From assembly GCA_002335605.1 (NCBI GenBank), contig BEDY01000003.1, forward strand, positions 2,356,001 to 2,420,000: DNA of 64,000 nucleotides, read 5' to 3'. Below, one piece after another: positions 23,828-34,289 of the stretch. The stretch is from Prillingera fragicola (taxonomy: Eukaryota; Basidiomycota; Tremellomycetes; Trichosporonales; Trichosporonaceae). Position numbers and translations under genes: made by a program. A model generated the notes under the pieces. That model was not told where the DNA came from, searched no databases, and worked only from the letters and a program-made list of their open reading frames with translations. Within the stretch, counting starts at the first letter, position 1, and every line of letters starts with the position of its first letter.

Positions 23828-23924
23828 GCTCGTATAGTGTAGGTGGTTATCATTGGTCGTTGTGGTTTCCCATGCGGTTTCGCGACAATCTGACCCGACC
23901 GCTGTTCGACTCAGCGTGCGAGCA
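23828..23924 (+). tRNA. tRNA-His(GTG) with intron, copy 1
   Basis: Acceptor GCTCGTA/TGCGAGC pairs fully. The anticodon arm GGTCG-TTGTGG...C-TGACC is interrupted by a 24-nt intron. The T arm is CGCTG-TTCGACT-CAGCG. The D arm is weak. A run of five Ts (terminator) follows within 8 nt. An identical copy lies inverted at 29597-29693. Confidence 0.86.
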
Positions 23925-24058
23925 CGTCTTTTTGTTTTTGTCTCCTTTTTGGTTGCAACTGTCCTATGGACCATTGCACCGCGCAAGATGCATTTCCGCG
24001 TTACTGTGGGCAACTTTGATTCACGTACAACTGCTCTCATCTTCTGAGGTGGCGTGAT

Positions 24059-24458
24059 TTACAGACACACGGGCGAGTCGAGGATTTCCCCGCCACTACC
24101 CAAACACGCGCCCTGTGAGAATCGGTGTGTCGGAGCAATCTTTTCGGCCTCGCCAATGATGATCGCAGGTAGCAGCATTGGAGTCAAGAGCTGTGCGCAT
24201 GGTCCCTTGGTCGCTGCAGCGAGCGGTGTGCCGAGAGGTGACAGCGGTGGCGACAGCGGTGGCGTTGTGGGCGGAGATACTGGCTCGAAGGGCAGGAATG
24301 GGTCGTCTGGGAGGTCAAAGCCTGGATGTCAGCTATGGCTCTGAAAGGAACGTACCTCGCCGAAACAGCCACTGGGCCGTGCGCATGTCGATGGCGCGAG
24401 ACGCGCGTAGGGCAGGCGGCAGCGTAACTGGTGGTGTAGGGAGTGCGATGTCGGACAT
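24059..24458 (-). CDS. Small hypothetical protein (two exons, 34-nt intron)
   Basis: The ATG at 24458 (AGCATCATGTCC) begins exon 1 (24458-24356: MSDIALPTPPVTLPPALRAS, then IDMRTAQWLFRRG). A GTACGT donor, CTGAC branch and CATCCAG acceptor define a 34-nt intron (24355-24322), and exon 2 (24321-24059) continues FDLPDDPFLPFEPVSPPTTP. The product has 121 residues with a Pro-rich middle and a C-terminal half reading LLPAIIIGEAEKIAPTHRFS. Function is unknown. The short hydrophobic patch is too short for a membrane span. All splice elements agree with the frame, so the gene is likely real. Confidence 0.63.
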
Positions 24459-27081
24459 GATGCTGACGGTACGTGAGGTGGGTATGCATTGCAGGCAAGA
24501 GACAGACCACGGCTCTTATTCTACCACGGAGACGTCGTCGGAGTCGGGCAAGGGCGCAGACGTGTATCCTCGAGGCAGAGAAAGCCCGAATGCACAGTGA
24601 TTGACCGTGCGCATCTCTGCGCGCCCAGACTGATTCCCATGCGTTCCAGCCGTGGGAGTTGGAAAGGCTGGGCTGTGGCTCGCAAGTGATATGAGACAAT
24701 GCAGTGTGCTACAATGTAGGCCTCGGGCGTGATGGGAAAGCGAGGCGTATGTGTTCTCGGGGAGTGGCCAAGAACGCGTCAAAGATATGCAACGGCGGCG
24801 AGGGATGGCCAGTCCAGTGGCCACGTCGTTGCTGGGTCATGCTGGCGATGTATCTGCTGTTCCATCTTACCGAGTCAAGCTTGTCCACGACTTGGCGGAA
24901 TGAACACCACCAACAGGAAGACTGAGCGGCGAAGACAGTCGCCGTTGTGCGTGGCATTTGTGCTGAAACGCACAGTATGTAGGAATCAAGCGGATTCGAT
25001 GCGTCCTCTTAGCGGGACCGACCTGACAGTCTTGCTCATTGGCTGTTGGGTTGGGTGTGGGAATTGCTTAGTTATGCCAACCTGAGCAGCTGTCAGTACA
25101 AGCAGAGGGGAGGCAGAGTCTCCTCACTGATTACTGAGCGGCCAAGGGTTGTAGATCCAACTCTTGTCTCGCAGTCAGTTCCTGCTGCAGCACCATGTTG
25201 TACTTCAGGCCGGCTTTGACGGGCCGCTGCACAAGGGGAATGCAAGCCTAGGAGAAAGCCAGCCCATATTGACCTCTGAGTACAGTGCATACAGTATATT
25301 TATGCCGTAGTCTCACTTGGAATGTGCCATCTTGTAGCCAGGTTGCCGGTGGAGACGCGACCTGTGCCTTCATGGTCGGAAGAGACTCCAGTGCATTTTG
25401 ATGGCAGGGAGATGTCAAGTCGCGCCTGCTTGCTTTAACAGTGAGCATGACTGTCGTGGGGACATTTGGACAGATTGACAGACTCAGGATGAGTGCGAAT
25501 GCTTGCAAAGCTGCACGCGATCTAGACCGTGCCACTGCTCGGTTCCAAGACCAGAACGTCGGCTTCGGCGTCGGTCAGAAAGCGGGCAGATCTCGGCAAG
25601 GGTCGGTACCAAGCACCCCGTGCACTCGGTTATCCAAGCATTGTCAGCAGTCCTCTATATGCACAGTGTGTCTCTAGCATGTCATGACGAATACGGCGGC
25701 CGACAGTGTTGGAGCGAGTACGCCTTGGAGCGAGAGAGGGAGGGAGAGATCGAAGATCCATGTCAGATCTTCAGATCGCGTTTTGTCTCCTGCACATGTC
25801 CTTGGCGTGGCTGTGCGTTACAGACACTGTGCACGTATGCAACGATGACAGAGAGCAAGGGGGAGCAAGAGAAGGAATGGACCAGGAAAACTGCACGACA
25901 GGGAACAGTGGTGGCTTGACTTAACAATTTGGGTCAGGAAGAAGTGCCTGTACCGAGAATGCCGGACACTGATGCTCTTGCCATTCTCACTGCGTTTCAT
26001 CATCACTCTACCTCTGCTCGTTCTCTTATCTGCAGTGCATACGCTCACCACCTACTGACCCTCACTTCCTCATATGGGAGAAATCGCAGCCCAACCAATC
26101 ATACAACCAGCTCGTTTAGTTCGTGATCCTGACCACCTGATTTTTGTCCTGCAGGGCAACAACACCACTCCTGGCTCCTTGCTGCGACTTTGCTCGCGCC
26201 CCGATTCCCATCCTTGCAACACTTCTTCTTTCCATTTCTGTCGGACCCACAACTCTAGCGATGGCTGATCCACTCCTGACAGCCCACGGAATGCACCGGA
26301 GGCTATCGCCCTTCTGAGAAGCGTTACCCTCGCGCCGTGCTCCTGTTCGGCCCACTTCTGCTCCACGCCGTTGTGAGCTTGACTCCCTGATTCCATGCTT
26401 GTTCAGCAACCTAATCTAGATTCCAGCAAACTTGCTTCCTGAAAAACGTGTGCAACAGTGACATGTCCTCGCCTGAATCTTGAAACCACTACCAGCTGCA
26501 ACGTCACCCACTAAAACTTCCTGCAGACTGCGAGCCACCTGCACCGTCGACCCCGCCTCCGACATCGAGGGATCCCCAGGCTGGCGACTCACCTCTTGCC
26601 ATGGCACCCTCGATCACCCTTATATGAGTCCTGTACTGCGCCTCGACGCACAGATCTCTTCTTCGTTTCTTTCTGGCAACGAGCCAGACAGGCCAGACAC
26701 TTGCCCCGTGGTATTAAGGCCGGCACACTGGGCATGTCTTTTGTCCCTCGGCCTCGTTCATGTCACCAGTCGTCTAAGTCGGTGCTGACAGCGACTCACC
26801 ACGACGACATCGACTACCTGCTTTGGCTTGTCACCTCTGTTACTCAGTGAGGGACACCCACCGAGTTGCGTACTGTAGTACCGTCGACGTCGTCAGTACC
26901 ACCACTTCTATCCTGCGACCAAGTTTGGCCAGCCTGTGGTCTAGACTATCTGGCGAAGTGCAACCTCCAACATACGCGAAAGGCGACGGACAGGCCGCAC
27001 TGGCTTCATCGCGATAGTCGACTCTGCTGGCAGAGCATTTAACTCCCCGCGACTATTTGTGTCACTCTCACTTTCTCAGCC
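24459..27081. other. 2.6-kb gene-poor region
   Basis: No gene is supported. A minus-strand pair of open frames around 25093-25448 can be joined by a plausible intron (GTGAGA...TACTCAG) but lacks a convincing start. The segment immediately before 27082 is the promoter of the following gene. Confidence 0.4.
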
Positions 27082-28737
27082 ATGCCCATCTTTGCACGGA
27101 ACAGCAACACGCACTTGAACAAGCGTGCCAGCCGCGAAGTTCGCTTTGAAAACAACAACTCTCCCACACCGTGGTTCAAGAAGCTTAACATGTCCACCAC
27201 CGACCTCAACAGCGGCGGTCGCGCGCGCGAGCCTTCAGAGGGCAGTTTCCGGGCAGCCACTCCTTCTGGCACACGAGGCAAGATCAAGCCCAAGCTGGCA
27301 GCGCTCAAGCGCAGTTGGGGACTGCAGCCGCGTCGACCGCTCACACCGCCTGAACCCAGCCCCGGCCCCGGCTTTGGTTACCAATCGTCCAACGCCAACC
27401 TCATGGCAGCGAGCACGCCAACGCTGGTGTCAATTCTGCCCCCCGCAGACATGCAACAGCGCCTGCCGCGTCGTTCTTCTGTCCAGTTCCCACCTCAACG
27501 CCGCACATCAGTTCCACCTCTATTTCCCTCCCCGCCACTCGAGGCAAACACCCCTTCCCCCACCGTCGACTATCCCTCCCTCCACAGCCATCCTCTGGTG
27601 AAACAGCAAATGTTCAAACGCCCAACCACCACGCCGTACCAGACACGCCACATGTCGCTGCTGGCCAGCGCGAGCGTGCCCAACATCATCGAGCGACCAT
27701 TGTCTACCCCTCCTCGTGCCACCACGCCTACCCCCCCTGGCCCAAGCACCCGTCGCTTCACACGCCCGCCTTGTCTAGCCCTCAACATGCCCCTCCCGGC
27801 CTTACCGCACACACCCCCGCCGTCGTCGTCCACGTCCCCGGCGTCTTTGCACGCCGAGTTCGACGACCCGCCAGTACCCGTGCTGGAGCCGTCGCCAGCA
27901 GCCACATCCCCGTGCTTGCCGTCGCCGACACCGGATGCAATCCTCACGCCGAGACCAAAGTCACAGGCGCTCCTGCCGTCGCCAGTGTACCCTCCCAGCC
28001 CGGCCAGCACGGCGTCAAGTATCGCCGAGCTGCCGACACCGCAGCTCGTCGCCGTGTGCCTCGTGATGCTGCAGCAGGTGGGCTTTCTCCATGCCGCCTT
28101 CCGCGACACACAGGAGAGCCACAAGTCGGTCAAGGACTGCGTCCAACCTTTGGTGGCAAGGATTGAGCGCTTGCAGTGCAGCTACGAGACCCTCTACACG
28201 GCTAATGGGTCTCTCATGGAGCGCGTCACAGTACTCGAGGCGGTCAACAACGAGCTTCGATCGACCAACGACGCCCTCGCCGCACGTCTCACCACGCTCG
28301 AGCTCAACACACCCCAGAAGGCGGCTGCACCAGCATGCGGCGGCAAGTGCTTCGCGACGCATTGCACCTCTCTCGAATCTGCCCTCTGCCCCGCGTCCGC
28401 ATCTGCACCCATCATTCCGGCTTCCTCAGCCAACTCGGCAGTCACCACCGGCTCAGCCGCGTCACCAGCCCTCCCGACCCAGACACCGATGGATGCCGCC
28501 TGCGCTGAACGTCCCAAACCGGCATGCACGCGTCCCCTCTCCTCCTCCGGCTACACGCGGCAACACTGCCGCCCCCCCGTCAGCGCCACACCGAACCACG
28601 GCCACCCCTACGGCCTGGGGGTGGGTGGCCACCGGAACGGGCACAGTGTGTTTGCAGAGATCATGGGCGATTTCGGGCTGGCACCGGCAATGATGAGCGC
28701 GCCTAACCTGACGTTGGCGGAGGAGGGGATGGAGTAG
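27082..28737 (+). CDS. Disordered protein with a C-terminal coiled coil
   Basis: A single exon of 551 residues. The start MPIFARNSNTHLNKRA is followed by an REVRF motif (residues 18-22), then about 290 residues rich in Pro, Ser and Thr. A helical region at about residues 313-415 contains LPTPQLVAVCLVMLQQVGFL followed by a clear heptad pattern (VARIERLQCSYETLY, SLMERVTVLEAVNNELRSTN, LAARLTTLE) typical of a dimerising coiled coil. Cys residues cluster just after it (CGGKCFATHC). The end (FAEIMGDFGLAPAM) may be a short binding motif. No family is recognised. The ATG is in AGCCATGCCC. Confidence 0.75.
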   Translation: MPIFARNSNTHLNKRASREVRFENNNSPTPWFKKLNMSTTDLNSGGRAREPSEGSFRAATPSGTRGKIKPKLAALKRSWGLQPRRPLTPPEPSPGPGFGYQSSNANLMAASTPTLVSILPPADMQQRLPRRSSVQFPPQRRTSVPPLFPSPPLEANTPSPTVDYPSLHSHPLVKQQMFKRPTTTPYQTRHMSLLASASVPNIIERPLSTPPRATTPTPPGPSTRRFTRPPCLALNMPLPALPHTPPPSSSTSPASLHAEFDDPPVPVLEPSPAATSPCLPSPTPDAILTPRPKSQALLPSPVYPPSPASTASSIAELPTPQLVAVCLVMLQQVGFLHAAFRDTQESHKSVKDCVQPLVARIERLQCSYETLYTANGSLMERVTVLEAVNNELRSTNDALAARLTTLELNTPQKAAAPACGGKCFATHCTSLESALCPASASAPIIPASSANSAVTTGSAASPALPTQTPMDAACAERPKPACTRPLSSSGYTRQHCRPPVSATPNHGHPYGLGVGGHRNGHSVFAEIMGDFGLAPAMMSAPNLTLAEEGME

Positions 28738-29229
28738 ATGTTGGGTGGTAGTATGTTGTTTGTTTGATATGCACGTAATCTGGTGGACTTTGGGCTCGTG
28801 TACACTACACTATGTGGGGTTTGTAGGTCGTCCCTTTGGATACTCGCCCCGCTGCTTGAGTCTTCACTTTGGCATCGCCCCCACGCTACTGGCATTCATT
28901 AGAGCTGGTCTCTTTATACCTCTCACTACTCAACGTACACACCCCAGCATGGTCGAAGCAGATGAGCTCGGGGCTTGGCAAGCTGAAGCAGACGCATGAC
29001 TGTTTTCTTAAGAGTACAGCGCAGTATCCATGCGTACATGCAAGCCAGCAAGCCAGCAGGGATGTTCTTGCTCATGACCAAAGACGGGGTCCCGCCTCCA
29101 CCTCCACTCTGACCTCCACTTTGTCCGACCACCCTCAAAATCTTCATCTGCGCCATTCTTCGCACCCAACTTCATTCGTCCAACGTCCAAAAACGCAGCT
29201 GCCAGAGTAGAAGAGCAGCAAAAAGGAGA

Positions 29230-29312
29230 AGCCTAGTATGGGGCTCGAACCCATGACATTTTGATATCTTAATAATAAGAGTCAAACTATCTACCGACTG
29301 ATATAACCAGGC
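29230..29312 (-). tRNA. tRNA-Lys(CTT) with short intron
   Basis: Acceptor GCCTGGT/ACTAGGC, D stem TATC/GATA, anticodon arm TTTGA-CTCTTA...A-TCAAA with an intron of about 10 nt after position 37, T arm ATGGG-TTCGAGC-CCCAT. The anticodon CTT follows T33. Confidence 0.9.
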
Positions 29313-29596
29313 GATTCATGTTGTCGTCTGTCTTGTTGCGTCTTGTACTCCTACCCAGTGTCCTCCGTCTTCAGGGACATGACTTCTACTCAACTCCTTC
29401 TTTCCGTTGGTACTCCTCTCTGATCCTACACAAGCAACATGCCTACCGGGCTGTCGCCCTATGCATACCAGGGACGCACTGACGCACTCCCGAGAAAGTG
29501 ACCACTTGCGCGACCCACCTTCCCTCATCTCAACCTACTGCCCTCCTCCACAACAGGCATCTCTAGCACCCCTACCCAGGATCCAAAAAGTTGATG

Positions 29597-29693
29597 TGCT
29601 CGCACGCTGAGTCGAACAGCGGTCGGGTCAGATTGTCGCGAAACCGCATGGGAAACCACAACGACCAATGATAACCACCTACACTATACGAGC
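29597..29693 (-). tRNA. tRNA-His(GTG) with intron, copy 2
   Basis: The exact reverse complement of 23828-23924, intron included, over all 97 nt. Flanks differ on both sides, so only the gene unit is shared. A run of five Ts follows the 3' end on the minus strand. Confidence 0.86.
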
Positions 29694-30659
29694 CTTGCGT
29701 GGGGCCGGTCGTGCGGGTGGGCTTTTGAGCAAGTACTGGTAGAGACATGGCTTGGTTGTGCTTTGTGAGTGTTGTGTGTGTGTGTAGTAATGAATCATCT
29801 GATGATCACGAGTCTGGGATATGAATGGCAGTGTGGAGGGACCGTGAACCCCCTCTATACTTCAAAAATGTACAATGACAACAATATTAATTTATTGTTG
29901 CATAAAAAAGGATTCCGTATACGTCTACCTCAAAAATAAACAACCACAGATGGAAATTGGATCGACTGTGGTCACCAGCAAGCTCTCTTGTAGCTGCAGG
30001 TTTACCTAGCCCTGAAACGTGTCGTGACCTCATGACCCACTGCTCTATTCAAACTCCAATTTCAGTTGTTTTCATCGGGCTTCCCAAGTTGCGGAGCGGA
30101 AGAGTTTACACCAGCCAAAATATCTGTGTCTGAGTTTCGCGCTTTGCCAGGTGGCGAAGACGGTGAACAATGTCGAACAGTGGCCGGGAAACGTTAGTTG
30201 TGGCGAGGCTTTTTACTACTATACAGTGGCGCTGATCCATTCACCCAATGTCTCCCACATATGGGCTTCATTTGGCTTTATTCAGGTTCACACAATTTGA
30301 TGCACGGCGACTGACAACGCTGGAGCTATTGGTCATAGATCGCTCACTGCATGTGTTGGGTTATGTTTCAAGACATGTGCATCAGCATTCTGCTTGTGGA
30401 TGTTCATGCCTCATGAGCCACGAGCTGCCTCTTTCCCTGGAGGGCACAGATCTAAATCATTTCGACCTCTTCCGAATACCACCTGAAGCTTAAATCCTCC
30501 AGTCCCAAGCACAGACTGACACGAAATGCGCGGCTCCCCTCGGCCATCCAAACGCTCAGCACCATCCCCACGCCACTGACCATATCTCGTCTCCCTCTGC
30601 ATGAATCCTCTCCAAACCAAGGACAAAACGCCACATTGCAAGTCGCAAACATCGACAAG

Positions 30660-30751
30660 GCAGCTTTAGCACAGTGGTAGTTTGTAGCGGATTGCAATCA
30701 GTTGAACGATCACATATCCGCGGGTCCCCGGTTCGATCCCGGGAAGTTGCT
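30660..30751 (+). tRNA. tRNA-Cys(GCA) with intron
   Basis: Acceptor GCAGCTT/AAGTTGC, anticodon arm GCGGA-TTGCAA...TA-TCCGC with an intron of about 18-20 nt, T arm CCCGG-TTCGATC-CCGGG, discriminator T. A long T run follows at about 30759. Confidence 0.9.
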
Positions 30752-31047
30752 CAATCTTCTTTTTTTTTGCTGTTCAGGAGCCTGAGCATTGAATTTAGTT
30801 GGCAGAGGGGGTTTGCAGGTGTCAGAGAGGTACTGTGTGCAGTGTACGGCGGGAGCGTGTGTGTGAGAGGCCAGCTGGGGGTCGTAAGTTACACGCGACC
30901 CTTGTCTCGAATTCTTCCGTGTCAATGCCGCTATGTCACGATAATCGGAAATCTCTCAGCGCTATGGGTTCTACACAGACCTGTTCATGCTCGTTGCTTG
31001 CACAAAAACTATCCGCCTCACACAGCGCTACATGCAGATATCTAAAT

Positions 31048-33186
31048 CTAAACAACCTCCCAAGCCACCAGCCCCATCAAGCTGTACCCCACTCGCCCCT
31101 TCATCCCCTCCCACTCCTGCACGCTGACCCCCCTCGAGCTGCCCCCATTAATCTTATCAATCGCGATCAGACTAACCTCTGCCCCCGACTCCAAGTCCCG
31201 CCCTGGCACATCAATCCAGAACCAGAACCCATCGCTCTCCAGCGTCCTCAGCTCCCGCTCGCCGTCCGTATGCAGGATCGACAGCTGCATCGGCCAAGCG
31301 CCACCACGCGCAGCGCCGTCAGAGTGCGGACAGTTACGGCCGACCAGGAACCGCACATCCTGCCCCGCGGCCACATGCTTGCCTGGCGGCTCGTACGTCT
31401 CGGGGCTCAGCTCTTCGGCGTCCGCCGTGCCGTACCAGATGGCAGGGACGTCGCTCCCCTGCGTCCTGCCCAGGAGGTACTGTGCCCACCCCAACGCACC
31501 CCCGTCACTGCGCAGCCACCAGCCTGGGTCCGCGGGATAGTGGCGCGCGCCAAAGTCGTCATTGCTCATGACAAACATCTGCGGCGCAAAGCGCTTCACA
31601 AACTGCCGCGACGCATTGTCAATGTATCCGGCGCCCCAGCAGGCGTCGACGAGCTTCCACTCGCCGTCATCGATGCAGACGGCGTTCCACGCGTGGCCCG
31701 TCGTGTCCTCCGCCGGCAGCGGCGTACCGGGCGCCGGGGGCGTGAACCCAAAGCCCTTGCCGTTGCCTGTGACCTTGCCGCACTCCAGCCCCGCACGTTC
31801 GGCGAGAGCGGAAAACACGTCCGCATACCCGTTACACACGGCCATGCCGCTGCGCATAGTGTCTTCGGCAGTGAGACCGCGAGGGATCGTTTTCGCGAAA
31901 AAGTTGGCAGCGTCATACGCAATGTTGTGGTGGCACCAGGTGAATATGGCCCGGGCTTTATCGGTGGCTGATTGGAAAGGGGCGCAGATGTGCTCGGCAA
32001 GGAAGCCGATGGGGTCATGCGAGGGGACATCGGACATTGGATACTGTGACGCCAGGAGATCCGGCTGCGTAAAGTCGCGACAGATCAGGCAGCCTTCGTT
32101 TGTGTGTCCTGGTGGGATAGAGTTGGGAGCGTGGGTGACTGCTGGAGCTGCGGCGACGGGTGCAGCCTTGGGGCGGCTCGCTTTGGGGACTGGTGGAGGG
32201 CGACCGCCCGGAATCGGTGGTGGCCCGCCATTGCTAGTGCCGTTGCTGTTGACAATGACGGGCTCAGGCGTGGGCAGGGAGAGCGGTGGCGGAGGGCCAG
32301 AGCACTTGACGGTCGGCGCCATAAACCTGTTCCTCGCAGCAACAGGCTTCGGCTCCTCCACCTCAGGTTCGGCGGTCGACTTGCGAGTGGGAAGCAACGG
32401 CCGCGCTGTGCCAGGCAGAGGCGGACGGGCCGTCCCCGGAAGCGGCGGCGGCACACGAGCAGGCAGAGGCGGGGCATCATCCTCGCTTGCGGCACTCTTG
32501 ACACTCGCAGTGTGCGACGGCCTTCGCACCGGAAGGGGAGGGGTATCCTCACTCGCAACGCTGGCCGCATGCGAGGGCCTCCGCGTGTTCGGCACTGGCG
32601 GTCGCACAGCCCCACCAGACGGCGCGGGCGGGATAGTGCGCTTCGGCGGGGCAGCCTCGGCGGTCGACGACTTTCTAGCCGGCACACTCGGCCTCCGCGA
32701 CGGAAGCGCAGGCGACTGCTCGTCCTCCGACTGCTTCCTAATAGGCACACTAGGCCTACGCGGGTTCAGCGACGGGGTGTGCTCCTCGCCCCTGACAGCA
32801 GCGTCAACCGAAGGCTTCCTAACGGGCACACTGGGCCTCCGCCCAGCCGGCAGAGGGGGCCTGTGCGCATCGCCTGGAGTGTCCCTGGCCGGCGCTGGGG
32901 GTGCTTCCGCCTTGGCCGCCCAGGCTGCGCCGACGTCGCGCGTCTTGTGGTGGGGTACCACTGGAGGCTGCCATCCTGCGCGCTTTGTCGGGTCTTTGAC
33001 TGCTGAGTTTGAGGCTGCTGTGCGTGCTGGTGGTGGTGCTGGGGCTTTGGGTTCTGCGGGTGGTGCCGGTGTGGGTTTTGGCTTGGGTTTCGGTGCTGGT
33101 GGACTTGGGACGGGAGAGTTGTTTTGGAGGTTTAGGGCTGCGATGCGGTCTTTGAGAGAGGTGAAGACTGGTTCGTCGTCTGACAT
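31048..33186 (-). CDS. Cyk3-like cytokinesis protein with a transglutaminase-like domain
   Basis: A single exon of 712 residues from the ATG at 33186 (MSDDEPVFTSLKDRIAALNL). Residues 30-380 are Pro-rich and disordered, with repeated RRPSVP.RK units and APPLPAR/PPLPGTARP motifs that resemble SH3 ligands. Residues about 395-560 form a transglutaminase-like domain: a lead-in IPPGHTNEGCLICRDFT, then ARAIFTWCHHNIAYDA, Cys451 in AVCNGYADVFSALAE, His498 in TGHAWNAV and Asp514 in WKLVDACWGAGY, followed by a WW-containing segment and a beta-rich C-terminal domain. In yeasts Cyk3 acts at the division site in septum formation. Here the N-terminal SH3 domain of budding and fission yeast Cyk3 is not visible, replaced by possible SH3 ligands. 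A complete Cys-His-Asp set is present, so catalysis is possible but unproven. The assignment is from domain resemblance only. Confidence 0.77.
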   Translation of the reverse strand: MSDDEPVFTSLKDRIAALNLQNNSPVPSPPAPKPKPKPTPAPPAEPKAPAPPPARTAASNSAVKDPTKRAGWQPPVVPHHKTRDVGAAWAAKAEAPPAPARDTPGDAHRPPLPAGRRPSVPVRKPSVDAAVRGEEHTPSLNPRRPSVPIRKQSEDEQSPALPSRRPSVPARKSSTAEAAPPKRTIPPAPSGGAVRPPVPNTRRPSHAASVASEDTPPLPVRRPSHTASVKSAASEDDAPPLPARVPPPLPGTARPPLPGTARPLLPTRKSTAEPEVEEPKPVAARNRFMAPTVKCSGPPPPLSLPTPEPVIVNSNGTSNGGPPPIPGGRPPPVPKASRPKAAPVAAAPAVTHAPNSIPPGHTNEGCLICRDFTQPDLLASQYPMSDVPSHDPIGFLAEHICAPFQSATDKARAIFTWCHHNIAYDAANFFAKTIPRGLTAEDTMRSGMAVCNGYADVFSALAERAGLECGKVTGNGKGFGFTPPAPGTPLPAEDTTGHAWNAVCIDDGEWKLVDACWGAGYIDNASRQFVKRFAPQMFVMSNDDFGARHYPADPGWWLRSDGGALGWAQYLLGRTQGSDVPAIWYGTADAEELSPETYEPPGKHVAAGQDVRFLVGRNCPHSDGAARGGAWPMQLSILHTDGERELRTLESDGFWFWIDVPGRDLESGAEVSLIAIDKINGGSSRGVSVQEWEGMKGRVGYSLMGLVAWEVV

Positions 33187-33824
33187 GATTGTGATAGTTT
33201 GTGAGAAATGAACAACATGAAGAGGAGCGGTGTTGCTGACAAGAGGACGTTGGTGTGTAGTGTGAATCACGTGACACAAGTGAAGGCCGTCAGGGGCGGG
33301 TTGATGCTGTGGTCAGCCCAGAGATGGGGTGGACGACAGGATGACGGTGCATGCATGCAGCAATCTACATAAGTATCTGTACAGAAAACCCCGTCTAATA
33401 CAACCGCCCAAGCTGTCTCGGCAGCGTGAAGGATGTGGGCCCGACACGTAGCCACTGCAGCCAGCACAATGGTCGGTCTCAACCTCCACTTTCCACCTGA
33501 ATGGGCACTCTTTCCGGACGACCCAGAGGCTCCACAACCAGCCATGATCGCATCCACCCGAGTTACGCTTCGGAAGGACGAATGACGGCAAGCTTGGTAA
33601 TAGTGTCAGTGAACGCAATGTAGTAGTTAGCTGCCGAATCACGGCGGTGGACAACTACAAGTCGGGCTTGCCATCAAGGCAGCGGGTAAGGCTGACATGG
33701 TGGGCATCTGCACGTCAGACGCAAGTTCATCGTAGCCCTACAACTCATTCTACACTAAATTATCAGCTTCCTGTTCTCCTGTGCCTACCCGTAAACTTAC
33801 ATTTCTCTTCTTGCCCCTCCGCGA

Positions 33825-34289
33825 CTACTCATCAAGCTTGTCCTTGATAGTGTGAGAATACTGCACGAAATCCGTCTTGTCCGCGACCTTGGTGTAGAGC
33901 AGCTGCGCGCGGTGGTTGAAATGCTGGGTGTGCCAGTAGACGCTCTTGATGTCCCCCTCCTTGGCGGCCCACTCGTACACATGCTCGATCAACTTGCGGC
34001 CAATCCCGCCGTTCCGCACGTCCTCGCTCACATACAGGTCGTGCAGGTAGACGATGTCCTCGACCGATGCAGTGTATATGTGCGGCAGCCAGGTGACGAA
34101 CCCTACGACCGTCGAGTCTTCGACCGCCACAGCGCCGTAGAGCTTTACGTCCGGGTCGAGCATGCGCGTCCAGCACGACTCGGTCGCTTTGGCGCTCACC
34201 GTGCGTTTGTAGAAGATGTTGTACTTTTCCCACAGGGCGAGAAAGACCTGTTTGTCGCCTTGCTCGATGGGGCGGATTGCGACTGTCAT
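33825..34289 (-). CDS. GNAT-family N-acetyltransferase
   Basis: A single exon of 154 residues. The order of elements is typical of GNAT enzymes: the first strand and helix (VAIRPIEQGDKQVFLALWEK), a central strand VVGFVTWLPHIYTASVEDIV, strand 4 with YLHDLYVSED, the acetyl-CoA pyrophosphate loop RNGGIGRKLIEHVYEWA (pattern Q/R-x-x-G-x-G) and a C-terminal YWHTQHFNHRAQLLYTKV in which the Asn and Tyr are in the usual places. Length equals a minimal GNAT fold. The substrate cannot be told; the HTQ..N.RAQ.LY pattern is shared with small-molecule and diamine acetyltransferases. The upstream 5' region is about 150 bp to 34440. Confidence 0.9.
   Translation of the reverse strand: MTVAIRPIEQGDKQVFLALWEKYNIFYKRTVSAKATESCWTRMLDPDVKLYGAVAVEDSTVVGFVTWLPHIYTASVEDIVYLHDLYVSEDVRNGGIGRKLIEHVYEWAAKEGDIKSVYWHTQHFNHRAQLLYTKVADKTDFVQYSHTIKDKLDE

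Larger units (their letters stand above)
28738..31047. other. Intergenic tRNA region with three tRNA genes
   Basis: Contains tRNA-Lys, tRNA-His copy 2 and tRNA-Cys (listed separately). An AT-rich patch lies at about 29865-29945 and a short GT run near 29772-29784. No protein gene is supported. Confidence 0.5.

Noticed and set aside
25093..25448. Possible two-exon minus-strand gene (ATWLQDGTFQ joined to RSIWAGFLLGL)
   Set aside because: The intron fits, but the first exon has no good ATG (the frame runs back to a stop without one except an internal Met) and no conserved feature.
30160..30235. tRNA-like TGTCGAACAG segment
   Set aside because: No acceptor or anticodon stem can be drawn around it.
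31562..33211. 549-codon plus-strand frame opposite the Cyk3-like gene
   Set aside because: Shadow of a GC-rich coding strand; no recognisable domain, while the minus strand has a clear transglutaminase-like fold.
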